A stretch of DNA of 64,000 nucleotides from Lentisphaerota bacterium (lineage in GTDB: Bacteria > Verrucomicrobiota > Lentisphaeria > Victivallales > Victivallaceae): positions 1 to 64,000 of the forward strand of contig SUWB01000012.1 of NCBI GenBank assembly GCA_015061745.1, given 5' to 3'. Numbering within the stretch: position 1 is the first letter of the stretch; each line of letters begins with the position of its first letter. The notes under the pieces are model-generated. The model made no database searches. It was given only the letters and a program-made list of their open reading frames with translations, and was not told the DNA's origin. A program made the position numbers and the translations under genes. Shown piece after piece: positions 26,053-36,024 of the stretch.

Positions 26053-28119
26053 ATGTCGAAAGTAATTGAAAACAAATTTATACGTCTTGAATTCGGGAAT
26101 GACGGAACTTTACTGTCCTTCCGTAACCTTGTAACCGGAACTGAACTGGTGGCCCCTCACGGGCTCTGGCGGCTTGTCTGCAACTGCGGAGACAGCCAGG
26201 AAATCGAACTGTCTGCCGAACGCTCCACATCCAGAATTGCAGTAGCACCCCGGAAATTCAAGATCGAATACCGGGACCCCGTGGGTTCCAATGAAGAGAA
26301 ACTGGATGTCAAAGTGGCCATTCTGGGGCAACTTGTCAATGACGATCTTCATTTGATGATCACCATTTTCAATGGTATGATCAAGGACAATATCATCAAA
26401 GAATGTCATTTTCCGTTGTTGAGTCTGAGTAAAGAAGCTTCTGAAATGACACTCCATACCCCGGAACGGGGCGGCACAGTGTGGCCAAACCTGGCCGCTT
26501 CACGGGAGCGTTTCAGAAATCAGGGAGCCCCCTATCAGGGCAAACACCACATCTATGAACGTCACGTGACCCGTTATCCAAGTGCAAGTGCATCGCTGAA
26601 CTGTTTTGAACTCAATTCCGGTACAGAAGGTATTTATTTCGGAAACCACGATGAAAGTTTCCAGTTCACCTGTCACCTGATCGAACACGAAAAACCGGGT
26701 AAAATCAATCTGGGTATGATCAAACTGCCTTTCCTCGCTGCCGGTAATCAGGTAACTTATGAAAGTTTCATCATTTCAGCCCACACAGGTTCGTGGCACA
26801 AGGGGGCTGACAAATATCGTGCCTGGGCAGAAAAATGGTTCAAATTCCGTGAACATCAGGAGTCTGTCCGCCAGATGCTTGGCTGGCAGCGGATCATTAT
26901 GCGTTCCCAGTACGGCGAAAACTTCTATAACTTCAGCGATATGGAAAAACTTTGTGCCGAAGGAATGGACGCCGGGATCGATACATTGCTGATGTTCGGC
27001 TGGCACGCAGGCGGCCACGACAACGATTATCCCAACTATGTGATCTCCCCCTCTCTGGGCGGTAAGGAAGAATTGATCAAAGGAATCGAAGCCTATCATA
27101 CCAGGGGCGGCAAAGTGATCCTTTATTCAAACGGTCAGCTCATCGACCACAATAGTGACTTCTACCGTTACGGCAATGGCAAAAGCATTGCGACCAAAGA
27201 CCTGCGGGGCAATGAGCACATTCAACGCTGGTCATTTTCCGGAGCCGGTATCACCACTGCACTTTTCGGCGGCAGGACCTTTTCCCGGGCCTGTCCCTCT
27301 TCCAGAGAATTTTTCGGCATCCTGAAAAAATTTATCGATCTGGCCGCGGAAGTCGGTGCTGACGGTGTCTTTTTTGATCAGCTGGGCGGCGGCGATGATC
27401 TTTGCTGTGACTCCGGTCACGGTCACGCGGTGCCTTTTTCCACCATTATGGAAAGCCGCAGTGCTATGCTTGCCAAGTTGAGAAGTTACGCAGAAAACAA
27501 AGGACTTTCTTTCGGGATCGAATTGATTTCTGATGTGACAGCCCAGCACGCAGACTATATCCACTCCAACCCCGGCGGTGCCAATGTTGTCAACCCCGCC
27601 TGGGAAGAAAAAGGCGAAAAACCCTGTGTCCGTCAGGATTTCAGTTTTTTCCGTTATACCTTCCCCGAAGTAAAACTTTCGAACCGGGATATCAGGGACG
27701 AAAAAGATATGGTGCGCCGTTGCAACTATATGCTGGTGCAAAACCTGTTTGCTGATGTTGAAGTTTATCGCTGCCAGCGTTCTATCGGCACGATCCCGGC
27801 CTATCAGGAATATCTGGGCAAGATCAACGATTTCCGCAAGAAACACGCTTCTCTGCTCAAGGACGCTCATTTCCGCTCAGATGCCGACTACACCGCAAGC
27901 AGTGCGGAATTCTATACCGCAGGCCACCGGACTCCAGAAGGCGATCTTGTCATTATGGCGACCCTTTCACATCTGGATAAATGCAAATGTTCCTTTGAAG
28001 TACCGGGATATGACTTTGACTCCGCTGATATTCTCGGAGAAGGAAAAGTTGACAAAAACGGTACTCTTGAATTGAAGCGTTTTGGAGTTGCTCTCCTGAA
28101 ATTCACTCCCAAAGCATAA
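26053..28119 (+). CDS. DUF6259-like putative glycoside hydrolase
   Basis: A 688-residue protein with no signal peptide, so it probably acts in the cytoplasm on sugar brought in by the adjacent transporter. The N-terminal 240 residues are beta-rich (KFIRLEFGNDGTLLSFRNLVTG), like the supersandwich domain of many glycosidases. The middle (about 270-560) looks like a TIM barrel with LLMFGWHAGGHDNDYPNY, GGKVILYSNGQLID, ADGVFFDQLGGGDDLC and LSFGIELISD, where aspartates and glutamates at strand ends would be catalytic. A short C-terminal beta domain follows. The DUF6259 name is from memory; the reaction is not known. An MFS gene follows by 29 bases. Confidence 0.65.
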   Translation: MSKVIENKFIRLEFGNDGTLLSFRNLVTGTELVAPHGLWRLVCNCGDSQEIELSAERSTSRIAVAPRKFKIEYRDPVGSNEEKLDVKVAILGQLVNDDLHLMITIFNGMIKDNIIKECHFPLLSLSKEASEMTLHTPERGGTVWPNLAASRERFRNQGAPYQGKHHIYERHVTRYPSASASLNCFELNSGTEGIYFGNHDESFQFTCHLIEHEKPGKINLGMIKLPFLAAGNQVTYESFIISAHTGSWHKGADKYRAWAEKWFKFREHQESVRQMLGWQRIIMRSQYGENFYNFSDMEKLCAEGMDAGIDTLLMFGWHAGGHDNDYPNYVISPSLGGKEELIKGIEAYHTRGGKVILYSNGQLIDHNSDFYRYGNGKSIATKDLRGNEHIQRWSFSGAGITTALFGGRTFSRACPSSREFFGILKKFIDLAAEVGADGVFFDQLGGGDDLCCDSGHGHAVPFSTIMESRSAMLAKLRSYAENKGLSFGIELISDVTAQHADYIHSNPGGANVVNPAWEEKGEKPCVRQDFSFFRYTFPEVKLSNRDIRDEKDMVRRCNYMLVQNLFADVEVYRCQRSIGTIPAYQEYLGKINDFRKKHASLLKDAHFRSDADYTASSAEFYTAGHRTPEGDLVIMATLSHLDKCKCSFEVPGYDFDSADILGEGKVDKNGTLELKRFGVALLKFTPKA

Positions 28120-28148
28120 AATTCATCAAAAAAAGCGTTGACTGAGAA

Positions 28149-29444
28149 ATGAAACAGCCGGTAGCAGCGACTCCTGAGTTGAGGGAAAAAGCCGAATGGG
28201 ACACCATATTGTCCGCCTGTACAGGAGCATTGGGCGATGTTACTTTGACAGACAGTGCGGTCATCATTCTCTTTGCCGCAATGATGGGGGCGGGAGATAT
28301 GTTTTCTATGCTGACCACCGCCATTATGCCCTTTATGAATGGTGTTTTTCTCATTCCTATGGCCATTGTGGCAACGAAAGTGGGAGTCCACCGTTTGATC
28401 GTCTGGGCCTGTTCCATTTCAGCACTGGGATATTTTCTCATTGTAGCAACGCCCTTTTTCGGCAGCTGGGGTGTGACCATTATGATTACGACCCTGACAC
28501 TGTTTGCCATACTCCACACCGGTTATGTGGCGTGCTGGTTCCCGATCCTTGACTCCATTCTCACGCCGGAACGCAGGGGAGCCTATTTGAGCAAGATGCG
28601 TTTTTTGTGGCAGTTGTCCTCTGTGACGTTTCTTTTTGCGGTGGGAAAAATGCTCCCCAAAGAACCTGCTTTGTGGCAGCTTCAGCTGGCACTTTTGGCA
28701 GCGGCGATCATTTTTTCAGGCAGAGCCTTCTTTCTTTCCCGTGTTCCTGTTTTCATTCAGGAAAAGAAAGAAGCTTTCGGATTCCACGACGGCCTGGTCA
28801 CAGCTCTGGGGAACAAGGCACTCACGGCCTATTCCTCATACCTTTTCCTCCTGAATCTGGCGGCATTCGGCACGATTCCCCTGTCGGTGCTGTTCCTGAA
28901 AAATCACCTGAAAGCCCCTGACAATATCATTGTGATGATTTCAGCTGTTACTTTCGGCGGTATGCTTCTGGGGTCGCTTCTGGCGGGCAGGATCATTAAA
29001 AAACTGGGAATAAAAATGACCCTTATTGCGATCCACGCAACATTCTGGCTGACCAACAGCTGTTTATTTTTCATCGGCAAGGGCAATAATGTCACCTACG
29101 CTCTTATCACCTTTCTGATGCTGCTGTACTGCTTTACCTATGCCGCTGCCAATGTGGCCACCACAAGTGAAATGATGGCAATGGCGACTCCCGGAAACAA
29201 AACGATGGCAATGGCGGTATGCGGTTCATTTTCCTCCATCGGAGGCGGTCTTTCCCGGGTCATCACTTCCGTCATTCTGGGGGCGGGTATCCTTGCTCCT
29301 GAATGGCATATCAAAGGAATTAAGTTCTGCCATTATCAGACCTTGTTTCTGATCTATGCGGTCTGTATTCTCTTTGCGGCAATGCTGCTGGTCATCGTCC
29401 CGGCCGTAGTCCCCAAAGGGAAATACGCTTACGGTCGGGAATAA
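28149..29444 (+). CDS. MFS transporter, paired with DUF6259-like protein
   Basis: Twelve-helix major facilitator of 431 residues. Helices are visible from about residue 35 onward (VIILFAAMMGAGDMFSMLT, FLIPMAIVATKVGVHRLI). The loop after helix 2 contains ATKVGVHRL in place of a strict GxLaDrxGRR motif. C-terminal half has GMLLGSLLAGRIIKKLGIKM, the second copy of the loop motif. It begins 29 bases after the DUF6259-like gene and probably imports its substrate, likely an oligosaccharide or glycoside. The gene ends four bases before the stop of a convergent lipoprotein gene. Confidence 0.85.
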   Translation: MKQPVAATPELREKAEWDTILSACTGALGDVTLTDSAVIILFAAMMGAGDMFSMLTTAIMPFMNGVFLIPMAIVATKVGVHRLIVWACSISALGYFLIVATPFFGSWGVTIMITTLTLFAILHTGYVACWFPILDSILTPERRGAYLSKMRFLWQLSSVTFLFAVGKMLPKEPALWQLQLALLAAAIIFSGRAFFLSRVPVFIQEKKEAFGFHDGLVTALGNKALTAYSSYLFLLNLAAFGTIPLSVLFLKNHLKAPDNIIVMISAVTFGGMLLGSLLAGRIIKKLGIKMTLIAIHATFWLTNSCLFFIGKGNNVTYALITFLMLLYCFTYAAANVATTSEMMAMATPGNKTMAMAVCGSFSSIGGGLSRVITSVILGAGILAPEWHIKGIKFCHYQTLFLIYAVCILFAAMLLVIVPAVVPKGKYAYGRE

Positions 29445-29447
29445 GCC

Positions 29448-31931
29448 TTACTTTGAGCCGAAGGGGATAAAGCAAATGTGCCCTGACAACTTTCCCTTTT
29501 CGTTACGGAAGTGCAGGAACCGGTAAAGGAAAGACCACTCTGAACTTCTTTCATCAGAATTCACCGTTACAAAGGGAAAACAGAGCACAGAAGTACGTTT
29601 CCCCTCCCGCCGGTAACGGTAAAGAAATTCCAGCACGCTGAAGTGGGATTTTTCAGGAGCTTTTGCACTGCGCAGCAGCAGACAGAGGAAGCTCCATTTG
29701 TGAAAAACCTCCCCTCTGTCGCTGCTGAAAAACAACGATCTCACCTTTGAAACTTCAGAAGCAGTAATATGTTTTGCAAACAGCTCTTTTTTCGCTTTTC
29801 CGGTATTGTCCCGGTATGCGATATCCAAAGAAGCCAAATCTGAAGTCAATTTTTTTTGCAGTTTGTCAATTGCGGCTTTGGCTCTCAATTGACTGCGTCC
29901 CAATCGTCCCAATTCTTGAAGCAAGGGTTCTCTGCTTGCTTCAAGGGCTTTCAGATCTTCAAGATCAGGCAGTGGCATATTGCACTCAAGAGCAGCTTGT
30001 TTGAAAAGCCTTTTCCGTTCGCTTTGAAGTTTGGCATTTCTTTGAAAAACGCTCTTTTTCCATTCAAGATCATTTAACGACCGCAATACATTTCTCAACT
30101 TCACCCCATAATTCTTTTGACGCGGAACATAAAATTTTCCTTTTTCCCGTACAGCAAGAAATACCCCCCAGTTTTGTTTTGAATATTCAAAAGCATTCTT
30201 AAATCTGCTCCGGTACAAATCTTCTTTTTCCGCAACTTCAATGGTGGGATATTGGCGGTAAGTGCTCTGATAAAGTGGGTACAGGATCCCTGAACCGGCC
30301 TTTTTGCCATTATCACTTTCATATTCCCAGGACAAGAGGGGCAGACAATAACGAAAAAACCCGTCCTTATCCCGTCCCCAGCCGCTCAAGAGGCAGTTGA
30401 GCAGAAAGGAATACCCCTTTTTCCCATAATCATAGTGCCACAAGGGGAAAAAGCCTGAGCCGGAATGTTCCAATTTCCGGGGAATTTTTCCTGAATATTT
30501 AAGAAAATCCAGATAAAAGGCGACCTGTTCCGGCGTTTTAACTTCTCTGGGCAGAACGACACCGTATTTTTTCAAATTTTCATTGCACCACAACCGGAAA
30601 TAGGTTCCGGCAAACAAACTTTTGCGGTGCCCGTATATGGCAGGCATCAATTCATCGGTGACACTTGTTTCATAGCGTTTGTATGCGCCATACATTAAAG
30701 GCAGGGAGATAAATTCTTCACTATGGAGCTGTTTTTCGTAAAAAGTCAAAAATAAAGGCAATGAAACGCTGAAACTGCTTTTTCTCATCCAACGGGGAAC
30801 GATCAAGGTGTTGTTGACCGTTTTTTGCCGGTAAAGGATTTTCAGGATGTCAAATTCTTTTTTCTCCTGAGAAATACTTTTGTGGAAGAAAGGGAAAAAA
30901 CCGTAATATTCTTTTGAAACTTTTTGAGCAAGTTCCTTTTTCAATGCGGCAAAAGCGGCATAGTCTTTGACAGGTTTCAAGCCGTATTCCCGGCAAAAGA
31001 GATCCACAATAAAACGGTTGTCTGAAAAATTTTTTCCATTGACCCCACTCAGCAGATCATAGAGTTTGAAATGCTTTTCTTTCCCCGTGTAAAAGAGTCC
31101 CCCTGCCAAGGTATATTCCTGCTTCGGGGAAAAACTGTGCCAGTACAAAGGCCCCAGAACAGAACGGAGCGTTTCATTGCGGCTCTCTTTATAAGAGTAA
31201 GGTATGGAATAAAAGGCGTTTTTATCCTTGAAATAAAGAGGCAGCAAAAAATGTTCCCGGGGACTGTGCCAGGCCCACACAGGAAACACGCCCCAGACAG
31301 ATTCAGATTTGCCGTTATGCCACCAGACAGGCCCTGTAAAATTGATAAAATCCCGGGAAAAGAGGAAACAGGGAAAAATATAGGTCATATCCCATTGGCC
31401 TCGTGCGAATGTGATTGTAGGAAATACATATTTGCTATTCTGCCCCCAATAAACAAGAGGAAATATTCCCCAGGCTTTTTTATTGGCCCAGACCGGCCCC
31501 CAGTAAGAAAATTTTTCGCCCCGGTGAAAGAAAGGGACACTGCCGCAAGAATCCTTTTTCCAGTAGGTATTCAACACCCAGCCGGATTCATTGTTCCACG
31601 CAGACAAAGGAAAAAGAACACTTTTTTCCCGTCCTTCCTGCACATAAAAGGGACGGACAGCAAAACCGTAGGCATCACAGTCGATCAAGGGCCACAGGGC
31701 ATTCCAGTAATCCCGGTGGCGGAAGAAAAAGGGCCAGAGATTGATTTCACCGCCCAACTGCCGTGAACGGAGTTTTTGAGGAAGCCGGGGCAGATTTTTC
31801 ATTCCTTTGAGCCGGTCGGCTTTCGGAGGAGTATAAGAAGAAACATTCCCTGTAATACGCATCATACGTTCACTTGACGCACAGGAACACAGCAGCAAAA
31901 GGCCCAAAGTCCCCACAGAGATAAAACGCAT
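29448..31931 (-). CDS. Large aromatic-repeat lipoprotein of unknown function
   Basis: A 827-residue predicted lipoprotein. ATG at 31931 (AAAGG eight bases before) gives MRFISVGTLGLLLLCSC with a lipobox ending at C17. From about residue 50 to 600 it is built of imperfect repeats rich in W, F, Y and P: WPFFFRHRDYW, FPLSAWNN, VPFFHRGEKF, WGPVWANKKAWGIFPLVYW, FPTITFARGQW, VFPVWAWHS, LPLYFKD. This suggests alternating beta-strands, as in a beta-propeller or beta-barrel-like fold. Residues about 640-740 are charged and helical (ELGRLGRSQLRAKAAIDKL). I recognise no named domain. It sits alone on the minus strand between two hydrolase/MFS modules. Confidence 0.7.
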   Translation of the reverse strand: MRFISVGTLGLLLLCSCASSERMMRITGNVSSYTPPKADRLKGMKNLPRLPQKLRSRQLGGEINLWPFFFRHRDYWNALWPLIDCDAYGFAVRPFYVQEGREKSVLFPLSAWNNESGWVLNTYWKKDSCGSVPFFHRGEKFSYWGPVWANKKAWGIFPLVYWGQNSKYVFPTITFARGQWDMTYIFPCFLFSRDFINFTGPVWWHNGKSESVWGVFPVWAWHSPREHFLLPLYFKDKNAFYSIPYSYKESRNETLRSVLGPLYWHSFSPKQEYTLAGGLFYTGKEKHFKLYDLLSGVNGKNFSDNRFIVDLFCREYGLKPVKDYAAFAALKKELAQKVSKEYYGFFPFFHKSISQEKKEFDILKILYRQKTVNNTLIVPRWMRKSSFSVSLPLFLTFYEKQLHSEEFISLPLMYGAYKRYETSVTDELMPAIYGHRKSLFAGTYFRLWCNENLKKYGVVLPREVKTPEQVAFYLDFLKYSGKIPRKLEHSGSGFFPLWHYDYGKKGYSFLLNCLLSGWGRDKDGFFRYCLPLLSWEYESDNGKKAGSGILYPLYQSTYRQYPTIEVAEKEDLYRSRFKNAFEYSKQNWGVFLAVREKGKFYVPRQKNYGVKLRNVLRSLNDLEWKKSVFQRNAKLQSERKRLFKQAALECNMPLPDLEDLKALEASREPLLQELGRLGRSQLRAKAAIDKLQKKLTSDLASLDIAYRDNTGKAKKELFAKHITASEVSKVRSLFFSSDRGEVFHKWSFLCLLLRSAKAPEKSHFSVLEFLYRYRREGKRTSVLCFPFVTVNSDERSSEWSFLYRFLHFRNEKGKLSGHICFIPFGSK

Positions 31932-32146
31932 TCTTTTCACCTTTCCCGAATAATTGATGAGAAATTGCAGCTCAAAAACTCAAGTACAGAAGTTCCACGC
32001 GGAAATCCTGAGTTTCAAAGATAATTTACCACATCTCAAAAATTTTTTCAACTCTTTATTCTGAAATACTTTTCACTTTCTTCTTTTTTCCGCTTTCAGT
32101 ACCGCCTTGACTGATTTGCCGGTTATTCAATAAAATTTTTCCTTTA

Positions 32147-32179
32147 CAACTGGAAAAAAATAACTTTCAGTTGTATAGT
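32147..32179 (+). promoter_or_regulatory. Inverted repeat and -10 element before the GH123-like gene
   Basis: CAACTGGAAA (32147-32156) and TTTCAGTTG (32165-32173) form an inverted repeat with a one-base bulge, abutting TATAGT (32174-32179). No good -35 is seen; TGGAAA at 32151 is the best at 17 bases. An operator covering the -35 region is plausible. Confidence 0.4.
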
Positions 32180-32226
32180 ATATCCGTTCAATTTATTTTC
32201 AACAACAAATTGGAGAAATTCAATAT

Positions 32227-34653
32227 ATGAAACTCACAACCGTGTTTTTTGGGGTACTTTTGGCAGCTTCCGTTACACTCCGGGGCGTCGAAAGTATACC
32301 GGGAGTCAGAGGCAAAGCTGTAAATCTTAATGGAGATCTTGCCTATCTCTATGCCCCTTCTCTCAAACCCTTTGATTTCAAAAAGGGAATGAGTGTTTCT
32401 TTCTGGATAAAGGGCAATATCTGGACTGCCGAAGGCGGGATCATTTCAAACATCGGAGATACCATTATCAGCAAACGTTTTGACTCTCCTGACAGCGGCT
32501 TTTACTTCAATTCCCGCTTCGGCCGCAAACCCGGAGCCGTGCTTTGGGCCCCCAAATGTTTTAAGGCCCCCCTCAATAAATGGGTGAATATTGCCTTTAC
32601 TTACGATACTCAAACCCGTCGTGCCACAAGTTATTGTGACGGAAAACCCTGTACCGTTTGGGATGTGGGTAAAACATATCCCGGCCGGGCAAATTACCAA
32701 CTCAGCGGTAAAATTTACAAAAATCTTCCTTTCCGCCTCGGAACCGGGACAAAAGGAAGTTTTGACGGGGCACTTGATGAGATTTTTATTTATAACCGCC
32801 CCCTGACTCCTCAGGAAATGGCTCAGGTCCATACGGGGAAACTTCTGCCCGGATTGCAGGCGGCCTATCTCTTTGATGATCCTGCCAATATAGGCAAAGA
32901 CAGCAGCCCTGCCAAGCGTCATCTTGTAAAGGCAACCGGCTTACTGGCACAAAAGCTGCCCCGTATCGGTTCAAAAATAAAGACAAAGGTCATTGCTTCA
33001 GATAAAAAAATGGCTGTATGGAGCAGAAGTGCTGTCGAAAAGAGCTTCAAATACGATCAAATCATCAATACAGGCAAAACAACTGAAGTTGCCGCAGAAC
33101 TGGCAAAAAATGAATACGAATCCTTCCAGCTGGTTCTTTCGCCTTCACAAGTCCTGAAAAATGTAAAAGTGACCTTGAGTGATTTCACGCTCAACGGAGA
33201 TAAACTTGCAACACAGCTGCACAAGGTCGACTATGTAAAGATATTCAAAAACAGCTCTCTTTCTGTTACAACTCCCGGAACTGTTTTCGGAGAGGCTGCC
33301 ACGATGTTTGAACAGATCATCAATCGCGGTCCCGGCGAATATCCTGATCCGCTGCCCCCTGCCAAAGTTCTTGCAACCGCCTCCCCCGACCGGAGTTACG
33401 CTTACTGGATCACAGTCAAAAGCAGTGCGGCGACCCCTGCCGGCATCTACACGGCCCGGGCGGTGGTGACTGCCGACGGCAATTATAAAATGACCGTTCC
33501 CCTGAAAGTCAAGGTTCGTAATTTTACTCTGCCTGAAGTTTTCAACAGTTACAACAGTGCTGTTATGGGATACCGTATTTCAAAAGGAAACAGAGAAAAT
33601 TTCCACCGGGTCGCTTCTGAACATCACGTTACCTTGTGTGTTCTTGCCCAAGACCCCGTCATCACCTTTGACGCCAAAGGCAATATGAAAGTCGATACCA
33701 CAGCATTTGACAAAGAGGCCGGGTACGCCGTCAAAAAATACCGTGCCAATACCATTTATTTTCCCGGCTGGGGATTTTATCAGCTGCCCCGGGATTACAA
33801 TCTGTCTCAAACCTGGTGCGGCATCCCCGTCAGCAAAGCCCCCGGCAAGCTGACTGAGGAGTTCAAAGAGAAATTCGGCCGCTATCTGGAATATATGACC
33901 AGGCATTTGAAAAAGAAAAATCTTCTTCAATATACCCGTATCAGTATGGTGGATGAACCTCATACTGCCGCTGATTACGCTTTGTGTCAGGAATTTGCCG
34001 CCCTTGTACACCGTCACGCTCCCGGAGTCAAAACACTGGTCACCAAGTGGCCTATGAAACCTCTGCTGGGAGCTCCGGACATCTGGTGTCTCGGAATGAT
34101 CATTCCTGCTGATATCAAAGCTGCCATAGCCCGGGGAGAAACTTTTGAATGGTATCCCAACTGGCACTTTGTTATTGACCGTCCCCTTATGGACAGCCGT
34201 ATGCTGGGATTTATGATGTACAAATTTCATATCAGAGGTATCCTTTATTTCAATATGTGTCACGGCTGGGATAATCCCAAACTGGTGCGGATGAGTCCAG
34301 CTTACACCTACCCCAACGGCAGAGTCATTCACGGGCTGGGACAGATGCTCTATCCGCCTGAAGAAAAAAACGGCAAGCCTTTGAGTTCATTGCGTTTTGT
34401 TATGTGCCGAGATGCTTATGAAGATTATGAATATTTCCTGCTTGCAGAAAAGCTCATTAAAAAGATCAAGGATCCCGTAAAAGCTGCCGCCGCGGCAAAA
34501 CTGCTTAAAAACGCGTGTGATGCCATTGTCCCTGCATACGAAGCCGATGCAATGGGCAAGGCGTGGAAAAAGACCCAGTGGGAAACGGACGGAAGCAAAC
34601 TTCTCATCTGGCGTAAAAAAATCGCAGATCTTATTGAATCTCTGCAAAAATGA
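32227..34653 (+). CDS. Secreted LamG - GH123-like (DUF4091) glycoside hydrolase
   Basis: An 808-residue exported protein. Signal peptide 1-20. Residues about 30-210 form a laminin-G-like domain (KGMSVSFWIKGN, NKWVNIAFTYD, GALDEIFIYNRPLTPQEM). Residues about 280-440 are a beta-sandwich (EVAAELAKNEYESFQLVLSP), as found before the barrel in GH123/DUF4091 proteins. The barrel (about 440-720) contains RISMVDEPHTAADY; D576 and E577 match the catalytic D-E pair of GH123 N-acetyl-galactosaminidases. The DUF4091 C-terminus has RFVMCRDAYEDYEYFLLAEKL. An MFS gene follows after 66 bases. Substrate is probably an N-acetylhexosamine glycan, by family analogy only. Confidence 0.8.
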   Translation: MKLTTVFFGVLLAASVTLRGVESIPGVRGKAVNLNGDLAYLYAPSLKPFDFKKGMSVSFWIKGNIWTAEGGIISNIGDTIISKRFDSPDSGFYFNSRFGRKPGAVLWAPKCFKAPLNKWVNIAFTYDTQTRRATSYCDGKPCTVWDVGKTYPGRANYQLSGKIYKNLPFRLGTGTKGSFDGALDEIFIYNRPLTPQEMAQVHTGKLLPGLQAAYLFDDPANIGKDSSPAKRHLVKATGLLAQKLPRIGSKIKTKVIASDKKMAVWSRSAVEKSFKYDQIINTGKTTEVAAELAKNEYESFQLVLSPSQVLKNVKVTLSDFTLNGDKLATQLHKVDYVKIFKNSSLSVTTPGTVFGEAATMFEQIINRGPGEYPDPLPPAKVLATASPDRSYAYWITVKSSAATPAGIYTARAVVTADGNYKMTVPLKVKVRNFTLPEVFNSYNSAVMGYRISKGNRENFHRVASEHHVTLCVLAQDPVITFDAKGNMKVDTTAFDKEAGYAVKKYRANTIYFPGWGFYQLPRDYNLSQTWCGIPVSKAPGKLTEEFKEKFGRYLEYMTRHLKKKNLLQYTRISMVDEPHTAADYALCQEFAALVHRHAPGVKTLVTKWPMKPLLGAPDIWCLGMIIPADIKAAIARGETFEWYPNWHFVIDRPLMDSRMLGFMMYKFHIRGILYFNMCHGWDNPKLVRMSPAYTYPNGRVIHGLGQMLYPPEEKNGKPLSSLRFVMCRDAYEDYEYFLLAEKLIKKIKDPVKAAAAAKLLKNACDAIVPAYEADAMGKAWKKTQWETDGSKLLIWRKKIADLIESLQK

Positions 34654-34719
34654 TCTTTGAGAACTTGTAAACAGTACTCCATTGATCCTTTGTGAATTGA
34701 TTTTACAGGATTTTTTATA

Positions 34720-35958
34720 ATGACAAATACTCTTTTTTCAGAAGAAACGCTCCGTAAAAAGAAAATGGCGATTCTCTTTTGCGGAGTTGTTATGTACTTT
34801 TTTACCAATATGTCAAAAGTCCTGATCCCGGGTACAGTTTTCAATGAACTTCAGTCCGCCGGGCTGGATGTCAAAAGTATTTCCGCTCTGGGAGCATTTT
34901 ATATGTATGCCTATGCAGGCAGTCAATTGCTGGCGGGAATCTTTTCTGACCGTTACGGCGGCGTGCGTATATTGCTCATAGGGGGCTCAATGTTCACTGC
35001 CGGAACGATCGGCTTTCCTTTTATGGAAAACATTTACCTGATGTACTTTTTCCGTCTTCTCACAGGTTTCGGAGCGGGAACAGTTTTTCTCGGTGTGGCA
35101 AAACTGCTGGCAGACCTTTTTTCAGCAAGATTTGCCATTGCTATGGGGACGATCCTGGTCTTTGGCTACATCGGTCCCACGGCGGGGACTCTGATTGTCT
35201 TTCTCATCAAAGCTGTCGGCTGGCAATGGGCAATGGCACTCCCGGGAATGATCGCTGTTACAGTCCTCCTTGCCATTGTCTGTCTGATGAAAGGAACTGT
35301 GAAACCTGTCACAAAGGGCCAAAGCCTTGAACCGCTTTTTACCATTGTCAAACAGGGACGTATGTGGCTGCTGTGGCTCACAAGTTCGGTGGTATTCGGA
35401 GCTTATTATGTGCTGCTGGCTCAGATCGGTCAGAAAAGTATTACGGATTTCGGCAACCTTTCCGCCCCTAAAGCGGCCCTTTGCATTACCGTTATGACCA
35501 TTATGGTGGCCCTCAATAATATGGGAGTCAATCTGATGCTGAAAGTGTGCGGAAACCGCCGCAAGACAGTAGCTTCAGGAGGCATTATCTGCACAATGGT
35601 TGGAGGAGCCGCAGGTTATCTTGCGTTCTCAGGCAGCTGGGGGCTGCCGGGAGTGTTCACCGCCTTTTTCCTCATCGCTCTGCCTGCAGGATTTTTCCCT
35701 CTTTACAGTCTCATTGCCAAAGAACTCGCCCCGCCCGAACATACCGGACTTTCAGTGGCTCTCATCAACTTTATGGCATTTGTTTTCATCGCCCTTTTTC
35801 AGAATATTTCGGGCAGGATCCTGCAAAACTACACCCCAGTTCAGGGAGTATTCCCCCCTGAAGCCTACGGAGCTATCTTTATTTTCATCGGTCTTGCCGC
35901 CCTGGTCGGCGTGATCTCCTCCTTCTTTGTTCCTGAAACACGCCCTGAAAATCAATAA
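34720..35958 (+). CDS. MFS transporter, paired with GH123-like hydrolase
   Basis: Twelve-helix major facilitator of 412 residues. The loop after helix 2 reads GIFSDRYGGVRILLIGGS, close to the MFS signature GxxaDRxGrR; helix 4-5 has RLLTGFGAGTVFLGVAKLLADLF. The C-terminal half is shorter in loops, with LAPPEHTGLSVALINFMAFV. CAGGA lies ten bases before ATG. Situated directly after the secreted hydrolase, it likely takes up the sugar released. Similar in arrangement to the DUF6259/MFS pair 6 kb upstream but not a close paralogue by eye. Confidence 0.85.
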   Translation: MTNTLFSEETLRKKKMAILFCGVVMYFFTNMSKVLIPGTVFNELQSAGLDVKSISALGAFYMYAYAGSQLLAGIFSDRYGGVRILLIGGSMFTAGTIGFPFMENIYLMYFFRLLTGFGAGTVFLGVAKLLADLFSARFAIAMGTILVFGYIGPTAGTLIVFLIKAVGWQWAMALPGMIAVTVLLAIVCLMKGTVKPVTKGQSLEPLFTIVKQGRMWLLWLTSSVVFGAYYVLLAQIGQKSITDFGNLSAPKAALCITVMTIMVALNNMGVNLMLKVCGNRRKTVASGGIICTMVGGAAGYLAFSGSWGLPGVFTAFFLIALPAGFFPLYSLIAKELAPPEHTGLSVALINFMAFVFIALFQNISGRILQNYTPVQGVFPPEAYGAIFIFIGLAALVGVISSFFVPETRPENQ

Positions 35959-35970
35959 ATAACGTGCTGA

Positions 35971-36008
35971 AAAAGCCCCCGTTCCTGAAAACAGGAGCGG
36001 GGGCTTTT
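35971..36008. terminator. Bidirectional terminator between MFS and ahcY
   Basis: AAAAGCCCCCGTTCCTG (35971-35987), AAAA loop, CAGGAGCGGGGGCTTTT (35992-36008), with one mismatch. A- and T-runs at both ends let it stop transcription from either side. Confidence 0.92.
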
Positions 36009-36024
36009 GAATTGTAAGAAACAA

